Source: Chryseolinea lacunae (GTDB lineage: Bacteria; Bacteroidota; Bacteroidia; Cytophagales; Cyclobacteriaceae). From it: a stretch of DNA of 64,000 nucleotides. Position 1 is the stretch's first letter; the number at the start of each line of letters is the position of its first letter. A program made the position numbers and the translations under genes. The notes below the pieces were generated by a model. It ran no database searches, was not told the origin of the DNA, and was given only the letters and a program-made list of their open reading frames with translations. Positions 41,764-49,730 of the stretch are shown here, one piece after another. The stretch covers positions 175,401 to 239,400 of the forward strand of contig NZ_JAERRB010000003.1 in assembly GCF_016735595.1 (NCBI RefSeq). The letters run 5' to 3'.

Positions 41764-44250
41764 CTAGTTATCCCAGTCGAAGTATTCGTCTTTTTCCAAC
41801 TCCACTTCCTTCTTCTTTTTGGTGCCTTTGTTTTTGAAGGCGTCCTTCAGTTCCTGTACTTCCTTTTTCAGATCGGTGGCGATCTTTTTGCGCACGGCTT
41901 CGGTGTCGTAGGCAATGCGGTAGTCGTCGGTGGTGCCGGTGATTTTCAGAAAGAGTTTGCTCTGGCCTGAGCCGTCTTCCTCGAGGGCGGCGCGGGCTTC
42001 GGCCGAGTTGATGCTGCGGTCGTTGCGCAAGGGCGCGATGATGTGATACTCGATGTGTTGATCGAACGTGTGTGTGCCGCTCACCTTAATGGACGTCACG
42101 TTGGTGCGCACTTCCATCTGGGGAATGTAGATGGTTTTGTTTTCGATGTGAATGTCGTTTTTGATGTCGGAGAACCGCAGCTTGCTGAGGCCTTCGTCGT
42201 TCAGAAAACGGTTCAGCTTTTTCATGGGCTCGAAATTATTCAGCTCACCGTTCTTGATCGTGGCCGTGATGTCGCTGATGAGCGTTTCGTTGAAGAGCTT
42301 CAGGTTTTGATTCAGCGTCATCTCCAGGTTCACGTCGGCATACGTACGGCCTTTCAGGTGTTTGTCCTGAATAAAATCCTGGTCAAAGTTTTCAAACACG
42401 TAGAACACGCTGTCAACATAAATGCCCTCAAACTTGGCGTTGCTCACCACGTCGATGGCTTTGGGATTATGAGCGTCTACGATGCCGGCCAGCGTCATGT
42501 CGCCGCCCATGGCATGCAGTGTGATTTTGCGGGCCACCGCCATTTCGTTTTTCACCAACAGGTCGCCTTTGATGTTCTCGGCATGAAAACGCTTGTAGCG
42601 CAGGCCCTTCACATCGCAATTGAAATTGAGGTTGATGTTTCGCGAAATGCCAAACTCGTATTGCTGATTTTTGCCCGCATGCGGTTTCCCAAAGCCGATG
42701 GCAAACAGCTGATCCACGTCCAGGAAATTAGACTTGAGGTCGGTCTCGATGCCGATGGGTTGATTTTCGAACAGCAGGAACGTGACGATGTTTTTGAAGA
42801 ACCCGTTGAACGTGAAATCGCTGTTGCCCATGAAACCCGACACGTTGCTCAACGCCAGGTCGTTGTTGCTGAACTGCAGGTTGCCCATGAGGCTGCGCAG
42901 TTTTATTTTCTCTTCGCCATAGGTGAGGCCGATGTTCTGAAGATCGATGGTGCCCTGTGTAGACACCTGTTGCGCCGTTGCCCGCTTCTTCAACAACGCC
43001 ACCCGCCCTTTGAACGACACATCCACAAGCAAGGCCCCCGACACGTCGGTGAGGTTTTCGATGGGATAAAAATTAAGCACCGATGCCGCATCCACGCGAC
43101 CTTTGAAGTCGCTGATCACTTCGGGATTTTCAAAGTCGTGCAAAATGAAATTCGCCGCAAAGGATTCGCCGTTCAGTTTGCCGTTGATGTTTTTCAACAC
43201 CAGAGAAGCGCGGCTCACGTCCAGCACTTCCGGCGACGCAAACGAACCGTCGAGGCTGGCGTCTTCAATGCGCGACTTGTAGTCGGGATGAAACACGGTG
43301 GCGTTTTTGAAACCGAAGTCAATGGAGATGCCCGGGCTGCGACGGTTGCCGATTTCGCCTTTCAGCTTCGCGTTGAAATAAACATCGCCCGAGCTTTTAT
43401 ATTTTTCCAGTTTCTTCGAGGCCGTGCCGGGCACAAGCGACAACAAGGTTTGGATGTCGGTGTCCTTGCCCTTCACCACCAGGTCGATGTAGTTCTTCTT
43501 TTTCCAGGAATACGTGCCACTCACATCGAAGCCCGCGTTGCTAAGATTCAATAGCGACGGTTTGATGGTAAGTATTTTTTGAACGTCGTCGTAGGTTAGC
43601 TGGCTCTCCACATCAAACACTCTCCCTGCCAGAAATGACGTTCGGTTCACTTCGATTTTCTCGGTCGTCAAATCGCCGGCGGCGTCGATGTTATAGATGT
43701 CGCTTGCCGTGTGGATGGAGGCCACCAGGGCTTTGCTAAAAAACGAAAGGCGCTGTTCGGACCGGTTGTCTGTATAATGAACGCGGGTGTTTTTGAGGTT
43801 CACGTTTTTGAGCTCGAAGGTGATGCTGCCCTTTGTTGCTCCCCCTCCGTCGCCCTTCGCGATCGTGTAGTTATTGACGCCCTTGTCGTCTATTTTCAGG
43901 TTGGTTTCGCTGTCGGAAATCTGGAGGCCTTTTATCGCATAGTTTTCGTTCCAGACGTCGACCAGGCTCAGTTGGAAGGAGATTTCGCGGGCTGTGAGGA
44001 GCGGGTATTGGCCGGGTTGGCTATCTTCCACATACACGTCGTGCATCACAATGGAAAGCCTGGGGAAGTTCTGCCACACCGAAATGTCGATTTTTCCAAC
44101 TTTCACGGGGGTGCTCAGCTGCTTGTTGGCTTCGCGAATGAACTGGTTGATGATCTTATCCTTGAATAAAAACACGGATACCGTGAGCGACACCACCAGA
44201 ACACCCACTGCCAAGGCCAGGTACAAAAGGATTTTCCGGAAGGTTTTCAA
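41764..44250 (-). CDS. AsmA-like protein
   Basis: An 828-residue envelope protein of the AsmA/TamB-like superfamily, whose members are thought to form long hydrophobic grooves moving lipid between inner and outer membranes. One N-terminal membrane helix (residues about 6-30, ILLYLALAVGVLVVSL) is followed by the characteristic KVGKIDISVWQNFPRLS chorein-like start and a long beta-rich body. An AsmA_2-like C-terminal region ends in a Lys/Glu-rich tail (about 30 residues). A large antisense open frame (42043-43554) is a codon-bias shadow. It lies upstream of and divergent from the tRNA-Val promoter region. Confidence 0.88.
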   Translation of the reverse strand: MKTFRKILLYLALAVGVLVVSLTVSVFLFKDKIINQFIREANKQLSTPVKVGKIDISVWQNFPRLSIVMHDVYVEDSQPGQYPLLTAREISFQLSLVDVWNENYAIKGLQISDSETNLKIDDKGVNNYTIAKGDGGGATKGSITFELKNVNLKNTRVHYTDNRSEQRLSFFSKALVASIHTASDIYNIDAAGDLTTEKIEVNRTSFLAGRVFDVESQLTYDDVQKILTIKPSLLNLSNAGFDVSGTYSWKKKNYIDLVVKGKDTDIQTLLSLVPGTASKKLEKYKSSGDVYFNAKLKGEIGNRRSPGISIDFGFKNATVFHPDYKSRIEDASLDGSFASPEVLDVSRASLVLKNINGKLNGESFAANFILHDFENPEVISDFKGRVDAASVLNFYPIENLTDVSGALLVDVSFKGRVALLKKRATAQQVSTQGTIDLQNIGLTYGEEKIKLRSLMGNLQFSNNDLALSNVSGFMGNSDFTFNGFFKNIVTFLLFENQPIGIETDLKSNFLDVDQLFAIGFGKPHAGKNQQYEFGISRNINLNFNCDVKGLRYKRFHAENIKGDLLVKNEMAVARKITLHAMGGDMTLAGIVDAHNPKAIDVVSNAKFEGIYVDSVFYVFENFDQDFIQDKHLKGRTYADVNLEMTLNQNLKLFNETLISDITATIKNGELNNFEPMKKLNRFLNDEGLSKLRFSDIKNDIHIENKTIYIPQMEVRTNVTSIKVSGTHTFDQHIEYHIIAPLRNDRSINSAEARAALEEDGSGQSKLFLKITGTTDDYRIAYDTEAVRKKIATDLKKEVQELKDAFKNKGTKKKKEVELEKDEYFDWDN

Positions 44251-44423
44251 AAGCTTAAAAAATGGTTAGGCAAAAATACGAGACAAATTTCAAACCAAGG
44301 GTTCAAAAAAGGCCGATGGGCGGTGTTTTTGAGGCGGATATTTGTTGAATGAGCGGAAAATCCCTGTTCTGAGCCACTGGACCACGAAAAGGCAGCAATT
44401 TTTTTACAGATCTCGCAAAGTTT

Positions 44424-44460
44424 TTTGCACAAATAAAAATCTCTACTACATTTGCAGTCC
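44424..44460 (+). promoter_or_regulatory. tRNA-Val promoter with TTTGCAGTCC core
   Basis: TTTG (44424-44427), exactly 19 bases, then TACATTTG (44447-44454): a perfect Bacteroidota-type promoter. CAGTCC (44455-44460) follows. A 5-bp inverted repeat GCAAA/TTTGC (44415-44428) overlaps the -33 element. Identical TTTGCAGTCC occurs at the rpmB and rimO promoters. Confidence 0.8.
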
Positions 44461-44488
44461 CAAAACGATGGGGCGAACACAAAATTAA

Positions 44489-44563
44489 GGGAGCTTAGCT
44501 CAGCTGGTTCAGAGCATCTGCCTTACAAGCAGAGGGTCGGGGGTTCGAACCCCTCAGCTCCCA
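44489..44563 (+). tRNA. tRNA-Val (anticodon UAC)
   Basis: A 75-base cloverleaf. The acceptor stem GGGAGCT/AGCTCCC, D stem GCTC/GAGC, anticodon stem TCTGC/GCAGA with loop CTTACAA, a five-base variable region, and T stem with TTCGAAC loop all pair, with one G-T wobble in the T stem. The anticodon TAC reads valine codons. The 3' CCA is not encoded (the gene is followed by ACAT). It has its own promoter and terminator, so it is a single-tRNA transcript. Confidence 0.97.
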
Positions 44564-44570
44564 CATCTAG

Positions 44571-44607
44571 AAGCCGCTTACGGAAACGTGAGCGGCTTTT
44601 TCGTTTT
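44571..44607 (+). terminator. Rho-independent terminator of tRNA-Val
   Basis: AAGCCGCTTACG (44571-44582) pairs with CGTGAGCGGCTT (44587-44598), with one T-G wobble, around a GAAA tetraloop, followed by TTTTTCGTTTT-like tract from 44597. Confidence 0.92.
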
Positions 44608-44747
44608 GAGTCATCCTGAAAATGCACGTAGCATTCACGCTCGACATCTCACAAACCGCTGGCTATCCAATACAGTTTGTTCATAATTGCTCAATGCATT
44701 TGTGGCTAAATTTCCACGCCCACATAAACCTCTCGCATCTTTAACAG

Positions 44748-44813
44748 CCCTTGCAACGCCAAATCACAGCTCCATCGGTTTGGGATGGTTGTTGCAAGGG
44801 TTTTCATTGCAAC
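44748..44813 (+). promoter_or_regulatory. Structured leader of the trehalose gene with three TTGCAA sites
   Basis: CCCTTGCAAC (44748-44757) and GTTGCAAGGG (44791-44800) are perfect inverted copies, with an inner CCATC/GATGG hairpin (44772-44776, 44784-44788) in the loop. A third copy, TTGCAAC (44807-44813), can pair instead with GTTGCAA (44791-44797). The two structures exclude each other, and the second ends 19 bases before the ATG. TTGCAA is also a 6-bp DNA palindrome present three times, so a protein operator is the alternative reading. Confidence 0.5.
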
Positions 44814-44832
44814 GTTTAAATGCATCCCATTC

Positions 44833-47046
44833 ATGGAGAAGACAACGCGGCGGCTTGTGGTGGTGTCTAACCGGCTACCGTTTCAGCTGCAGGAAAAAAA
44901 TAAAAAGGTGTCGCTCAAGGAAAGCGATGGTGGGCTGGTGAGCGCCCTCAAAAGCTATTTCGATAAAGACAATTCAGACAACGCATTCACCGAAAAATGG
45001 TGGATCGGTTCTGCCGATTTCCCGGAGAAGCGCTGGGAAAACTACAAAGGGCAGAAACAACCTGCACAGGCATTTGAAGTCGAGCCCATCTTCATCGACA
45101 CCAAACTTTATAACCGCTACTACAACGGCTTCTGCAACGCCACGCTGTGGCCGCTCTTTCATTATTTTCCTTCGTTTGTGGAGTTCGACGACGAAACGTT
45201 CAAGAGCTACGAAGACGTGAACCAACTTTTTGCCGACAAGCTCCTCGCTTTTCTCAAACCCGGCGACGTGTTGTGGATTCACGACTATCAACTTATGCTC
45301 CTGCCCGGCCTCATCCGCAAGGCCCTGCCCGATGCCACCATTGGTTTCTTCCTGCACATTCCGTTTCCAAACTTTGAAATTTTCAGACTCATGCACCGCG
45401 CATGGAAAGAAAAAATCATCAACGGATTGCTGGGTGCGGACCTGTTGGGATTTCACACCCAGGAATATGTGCAACACTTTCTCAAAACCGTGCGCATGGT
45501 GGCAGGTCTTGACCACACCTATCGCTCTATCTTTGTTGACAACCGTGTGGTGAAGGCCGAGCTTTTCCCGCTGGGCATTGACTATGAAAAATTCCACGAG
45601 GCTGCCAGGAAACCGGAGGTGCTTCAGCAAAAAGACGTGATCGTTAAAAACTTTGGCGAGCGCAAAATCATTTTTTCCGTCGACCGTCTCGACTACACCA
45701 AAGGTGTGACGCACCGGCTGTCGGGCTTTGAGCAGTTTCTGGAAAAGCATCCCGAGTGGCACGAGAAGGTGGTGTTCATCATGGTGGTGGTGCCGTCGCG
45801 GCAAATCATTTCCAAATACAATCAGCGACGCAAGCTCATCGAAGAGCAAGTGGGTCGTGTCAACGGAAAATATTCAACGCTCACGTGGCAGCCCATCATC
45901 TATCGGTATAATCACCTTTCTTTTGCCGAGCTGTCGGCGTTGTATCAGTCGGCCGACATCGGATTGATCACGCCCCTGCGCGATGGCATGAACCTGGTGG
46001 CGAAAGAATATGTGGCCAGTCAGATCGATGGTCGCGGCACGCTCATTCTCAGCGAGCTTGCCGGCGCGGCCAGCGAACTGGGCGAAGCCATTCTGGTGAA
46101 CCCGGTCGACAAAGCGGAAGTGGCGCAATCCATTTTCAGCGCGTTAACACAGCCCGAAGAAACCGTGATGCAGAACATGAACATTCTGCAACAACGTCTC
46201 AAAGAATACACCGTCATTCATTGGGTGAACGACTTTCTGAAACAACTGGAGGAAGTGAAAGACCAACAAGAAATTCAACAAACAAAGTATGTGGGCAAAG
46301 CCGCCCGCACCTCCATTGCCGAAGCGTTCAAGGCTGCCGACACCCGGCACCTGTTCCTGGACTATGACGGCACGCTGGTGCCCTTCGCGCGTCACCCCAA
46401 AGAAGCCGTGCCCGACAAAAGCCTGCTGCGCCTGCTTGCCCGGCTCTCGGCCGACGACCGCACGCAGGTCACCATCATCAGTGGCCGCGCCTATCCTTTG
46501 TTGGAGAACTGGTTTCACGACCTTCCCATAAACATTGTGGCAGAACACGGTGCCGCCATACGCCAACCCGAAGGCACCTGGAAAAACGAACTTACGCTTG
46601 ACCAGTCGTGGAAGCCACTCATCCGCCCCACCCTCGAACTCTTTGCCGCCCGCAGCCTCGGCTCGTTTGTGGAAGAGAAAGACCACACACTGGCATGGCA
46701 CTATCGCAATGTGGATCCGGAGCTTGGTTTTATCCGCTCACGCGAATTGGTAGACACGCTCTATCACCTGGTGCGCAACGCCCAGCTGCAGGTCATCGAC
46801 GGCAATAAGGTCATTGAAGTGCGCATGGCCGGTGTTGACAAAGGTGTGGCGGCGCGAAATCTTATCCTGGAACATCCCTCCAATTTTATTCTCGCCATTG
46901 GCGACGACAAAACCGACGAAGACATGTTCAAGGCCTTGGCCGACAAAGGCATTACCATAAAAGTAGGACAAGGCCACACGCAGGCACAATTCACCGTGCC
47001 CTCACAAAAGGAAGTGCTTGGGCTTTTGCATCAGCTGGTGGATTGA
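44833..47046 (+). CDS. Bifunctional trehalose-6-phosphate synthase/phosphatase
   Basis: Makes trehalose from UDP-glucose and glucose 6-phosphate through trehalose 6-phosphate in a single 737-residue protein. The start at 44833 (MEKTTRRLVVVSNRLP) is preferred over an upstream TTG-type extension to 44785, which falls in the structured leader. Residues 1 to about 480 are the GT20 synthase (DGGLVSAL, WIHDYQLMLLPG, HIPFPNFEIFR, FSVDRLDYTKG, TPLRDGMNLVAKEYVA). Residues about 505-737 are the HAD phosphatase (FLDYDGTLVPFARHP, TIISGR, AEHGAAIR, GDDKTDEDMF). Both active sites look complete. Trehalose is likely a stress protectant here. Confidence 0.95.
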   Translation: MEKTTRRLVVVSNRLPFQLQEKNKKVSLKESDGGLVSALKSYFDKDNSDNAFTEKWWIGSADFPEKRWENYKGQKQPAQAFEVEPIFIDTKLYNRYYNGFCNATLWPLFHYFPSFVEFDDETFKSYEDVNQLFADKLLAFLKPGDVLWIHDYQLMLLPGLIRKALPDATIGFFLHIPFPNFEIFRLMHRAWKEKIINGLLGADLLGFHTQEYVQHFLKTVRMVAGLDHTYRSIFVDNRVVKAELFPLGIDYEKFHEAARKPEVLQQKDVIVKNFGERKIIFSVDRLDYTKGVTHRLSGFEQFLEKHPEWHEKVVFIMVVVPSRQIISKYNQRRKLIEEQVGRVNGKYSTLTWQPIIYRYNHLSFAELSALYQSADIGLITPLRDGMNLVAKEYVASQIDGRGTLILSELAGAASELGEAILVNPVDKAEVAQSIFSALTQPEETVMQNMNILQQRLKEYTVIHWVNDFLKQLEEVKDQQEIQQTKYVGKAARTSIAEAFKAADTRHLFLDYDGTLVPFARHPKEAVPDKSLLRLLARLSADDRTQVTIISGRAYPLLENWFHDLPINIVAEHGAAIRQPEGTWKNELTLDQSWKPLIRPTLELFAARSLGSFVEEKDHTLAWHYRNVDPELGFIRSRELVDTLYHLVRNAQLQVIDGNKVIEVRMAGVDKGVAARNLILEHPSNFILAIGDDKTDEDMFKALADKGITIKVGQGHTQAQFTVPSQKEVLGLLHQLVD

Positions 47047-47173
47047 ATCTGATATCTACGTAAAAATTATTTCAGCTAACAATACCCATCGTTTCATCTT
47101 TAGTTGAAAGATGGCCGCAATTTTTTATGCCTGCGGTGAACAGCACGGCAAACGAATTCCTACCTTCACCTTC

Positions 47174-47237
47174 TGAAGCCGGTCGATTTTTATCCGTCAA
47201 CAGAAATCAATGGCGGTTGCGTCATCGAACGGCTTCA
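47174..47237. repeat. Long imperfect inverted repeat before the GH5 gene
   Basis: TGAAGCCGGTCGAT (47174-47187) and ATCGAACGGCTTCA (47224-47237) are inverted copies of 14 bases with one mismatch, separated by 36 bases. It lies 94 bases before the GH5 ATG and 128 after the trehalose gene. As RNA it would form a long hairpin; no T-tract follows, so it is not a standard terminator. Confidence 0.6.
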
Positions 47238-47250
47238 AAGCGATAAATTG

Positions 47251-47262
47251 GTTTTATAAAAC
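47251..47262. promoter_or_regulatory. Perfect 12-bp palindrome upstream of the GH5 gene
   Basis: GTTTTATAAAAC is its own reverse complement, 69 bases before the ATG at 47331. Possible operator or A+T-rich promoter part; no regulator is known. Confidence 0.3.
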
Positions 47263-47330
47263 TGAACATCGTGCGTCACTTCGGTAACGCAGACGTAAGT
47301 TTAAGCTGTCACTCTCAACGCCATAACATC

Positions 47331-48470
47331 ATGAACCGAAGAAACTTCATCACCAACACCGCGCTAACGGCCACTGCCCTGAGTCTGGCCGGCACGCAGG
47401 CGTGGGCAACGCCCCAGCCCAAAAACAAGCTGCCCCAATGGCGGGGTTTCAACGTGCTGGATTTCTTCTCGCCCAACCCGGCCGCCACACGCGATGCCAC
47501 CACAGAGGAACATTTTGAATGGATGCACGACTGGGGCTTCAACTTTGTGCGCGTGCCGGTGGCCTATCCCTACTATCTAGACATCGATCGCACCAAAGAC
47601 ATCAAGCCCGACGACACCTATAAGATTAACCTGAAAGCCGTGGAGCAGATTGACGCCCTTTTGGAAAAGGCCCACAAGTTTAATCTTCACATCAGCCTCA
47701 ATCTTCACCGCGCTCCGGGCTACTGCATCAACGCCGGTTTTCACGAACCCTTCAACCTCTGGAAAGATCAGGCCGCGCAGGACGCCTTCTATCACCACTG
47801 GAATTTCTGGGCCAAGCGTTACAAAGGCATTTCGCACGACAAGCTCAGCTTCGATTTGCTGAACGAACCCGCCATGCGCGAAGACATGAACAACCAGCTT
47901 TCAAAATCGTCGGCCGTTCCCGGCGAGCTCTATCGCAAGGTGGCAAAGGGCGCGCTGGATGCCATTCACAAAGAAAATCCCGAACGCATTGTGATTGCCG
48001 ATGGCAACGAGGTGGGCAACAAGGTGATTCCCGAGTTGGCAGACCTCAACATTTCGCAAAGCTGTCGCGGCTACATGCCCGGCGCCATTTCGCACTATAA
48101 GGCACCGTGGGCCATGAAGGATCCCGAACACGCACCCGAACCCAAATGGCCGGGCCAGGTGGGCGACAAATACCTGAGCCGCACCATGCTCGAAGAATAT
48201 TACAAACCCTGGGGCGACCTCGTGCAAAAGGGCGTGGGTGTTCACTGCGGCGAATGCGGCTGCTGGAACAAAACACCTCACAAAGTTTTTCTCGCCTGGT
48301 TTGGCGATGTGCTCGACATTTTGAACCAGCACAAAATCGGATTTGCCCTGTGGGAATTTATAGGCGACTTTGGCGTGCTCGACTCGCGGCGCACCGACGT
48401 GGCCTACGAAGACTGGCATGGCCACAAGCTCGACCGCGAACTGCTGAAGCTGTTGACCAAACACGCCTGA
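47331..48470 (+). CDS. Exported glycoside hydrolase family 5 protein (Tat-like leader)
   Basis: A 379-residue retaining glycosidase of the cellulase (GH5) superfamily. The Met at 47331 begins a twin-Arg leader (MNRRNFITNTALTATALS to AWA), so export as a folded protein is inferred. The mature part opens with the GH5-like RGFNVLDFF and has the acid/base Glu in FDLLNEPA near residue 190. The nucleophile Glu is probably the one in VHCGECGCWNK, a beta-7 strand end. Substrate is uncertain; beta-glucans or mannans are common for the family. There is no carbohydrate-binding module. Its neighbours do not form a polysaccharide locus. Confidence 0.88.
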   Translation: MNRRNFITNTALTATALSLAGTQAWATPQPKNKLPQWRGFNVLDFFSPNPAATRDATTEEHFEWMHDWGFNFVRVPVAYPYYLDIDRTKDIKPDDTYKINLKAVEQIDALLEKAHKFNLHISLNLHRAPGYCINAGFHEPFNLWKDQAAQDAFYHHWNFWAKRYKGISHDKLSFDLLNEPAMREDMNNQLSKSSAVPGELYRKVAKGALDAIHKENPERIVIADGNEVGNKVIPELADLNISQSCRGYMPGAISHYKAPWAMKDPEHAPEPKWPGQVGDKYLSRTMLEEYYKPWGDLVQKGVGVHCGECGCWNKTPHKVFLAWFGDVLDILNQHKIGFALWEFIGDFGVLDSRRTDVAYEDWHGHKLDRELLKLLTKHA

Positions 48471-48475
48471 GCATT

Positions 48476-48766
48476 TCACGCCACGCCTTCCACCACAATC
48501 ATGTTGGCCGTGGAAGCCGACTGGCGGATGGCTTTGGCCGGCGTGTATTCGGGCGACGACCACCAGGTTTTGGCCCGCTCTGCCGAAGGAAATTCCAGTA
48601 TCACCACGCGGCCGGGCTGCCACGTTCCTTCCAGTATTTCGGCTGCGCCACCACGCACCACAAACTTTCCACCATAGGGCTGCATGGAGGCGAGCGTCAG
48701 TTTTTTATAGTCTTCATAGCGCACCGGGTCGGTGATGGTCACGTCCACAATAACATAAGCTTTCAT
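48476..48766 (-). CDS. DUF1330 family protein
   Basis: A 96-residue protein of the dimeric alpha-beta barrel type (DUF1330), function unknown. The family pattern is clear: AYVIVDVTITDPVRYEDYKKL, then GGKFVVRGG, WQPGRVVILEFPSAERAKTWW and EYTPAKAIRQ. It converges with the GH5 gene, five bases between stops, and is divergent from the FKBP gene. Confidence 0.93.
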   Translation of the reverse strand: MKAYVIVDVTITDPVRYEDYKKLTLASMQPYGGKFVVRGGAAEILEGTWQPGRVVILEFPSAERAKTWWSSPEYTPAKAIRQSASTANMIVVEGVA

Positions 48767-48936
48767 AAGGCGTTTATTTTTGTTTGAATCTTTTCAAAAG
48801 TACCAGCCCGATGCCGATTTGTCATCGGCGGAGAAATGAAATCTGTCGAAAAACAGGCACTAAATTCGGGTTGAGGCATAGCCGTTTGTGCCCGTTATTT
48901 GTTTTCTTTGCGCACAAATCACATATCATTTTATAC

Positions 48937-49674
48937 ATGAAAATATTCGCAGTTTGCTTGCTGCTCTGCTTGAGCACAACCCTCTTCGCCCAATCCAAAA
49001 AGGAGCTGCAGGCGGAAATCACTTCCCTGAAGTCACAGATCGTTCAACTTAAAATGGAAAAAGTGGTGACCATAGACACCACCAACGCGCATCAGAAAGC
49101 CAGCTACGGCCTGGGCGTGCTCATGGCCACAAACCTGAAAACACAGGGTGGCGATTCGCTGAACGTTGAGTTGCTCAACGCCGCCATCAAAGATGTGTTT
49201 CTGGGCAAGACTCCCAAGATGACCCAGGAAGAATCGATGGCCGTGGTGCAGGAATATATGACCCGCGCCATGGAAGCCAAAAGCGAAAAAATGAAGTCGG
49301 CCGGCATAGCATTCCTCAACGAAAACAAAACCAAGGAAGGCATCAAAACCACCGCCAGCGGCTTGCAATATAAAGTGCTGGCCACCGGCAAAGGCAAAGC
49401 TCCCCTGGCCACCGACAAGGTAACGGTGCACTACACCGGCAAGCTCACCGACGGCACCGTGTTCGACAGTTCTGTAGAGCGCGGCTCGCCCGCCACCTTT
49501 GGTGTGAACGAAGTGATTCCCGGCTGGACCGAAGTGCTTCAGCTGATGCACGAAGGCGACAAGTGGGTTGTGTTCATCCCCCAGGAACTGGGCTATGGCG
49601 AACGCGGCGCCGGCGGACAAATTCCTCCTTATTCTACATTGGTTTTCGAAGTGGAGTTGATCAAAGTGAACTGA
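48937..49674 (+). CDS. Exported FKBP-type peptidyl-prolyl isomerase
   Basis: A 245-residue periplasmic proline isomerase and likely folding helper, resembling FkpA and Mip. The ATG at 48937 begins a signal peptide (MKIFAVCLLLCLSTTLFAQ); the frame is open to 48784 but without a better start. A short coiled coil (KKELQAEITSLKSQIVQLK) precedes the helical dimerisation domain (residues about 50-130), followed by the FKBP domain with VTVHYTGKLTDGTVFDSS, FGVNEVIPGWTEVLQLM and YGERGAGGQIPPYSTLVFEV. All active-site positions look normal. A bidirectional terminator follows. Confidence 0.94.
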   Translation: MKIFAVCLLLCLSTTLFAQSKKELQAEITSLKSQIVQLKMEKVVTIDTTNAHQKASYGLGVLMATNLKTQGGDSLNVELLNAAIKDVFLGKTPKMTQEESMAVVQEYMTRAMEAKSEKMKSAGIAFLNENKTKEGIKTTASGLQYKVLATGKGKAPLATDKVTVHYTGKLTDGTVFDSSVERGSPATFGVNEVIPGWTEVLQLMHEGDKWVVFIPQELGYGERGAGGQIPPYSTLVFEVELIKVN

Positions 49675-49692
49675 TCCATTTCCAACTCACAT

Positions 49693-49730
49693 AAAAAAAT
49701 CCCGGACACATCGTCCGGGATTTTTTGTTT
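49693..49730. terminator. Bidirectional terminator between the FKBP gene and the DUF1624-like gene
   Basis: AAAAAATCCCGGAC (49694-49707) pairs perfectly with GTCCGGGATTTTTT (49713-49726) around a five-base loop, with A and T tracts on the two sides. Confidence 0.93.

Noticed and set aside
42043-43554. Open frame of 503 codons antisense to the AsmA-like gene
   Set aside because: The opposite strand encodes a well-formed AsmA-like protein. The antisense translation is rich in His, Val and Gln and shows no domain; it follows from codon bias.
44489-44563. tRNA-Val considered as a mobile-element attachment site
   Set aside because: No duplicated 3' tRNA end, integrase gene or change in gene content is seen on either side.
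47095-47113. CATCTTT/AAAGATG hairpin after the trehalose gene, considered as its terminator
   Set aside because: The stem is short and A+T-rich and the T-run begins several bases after it, so the support is too weak to list.
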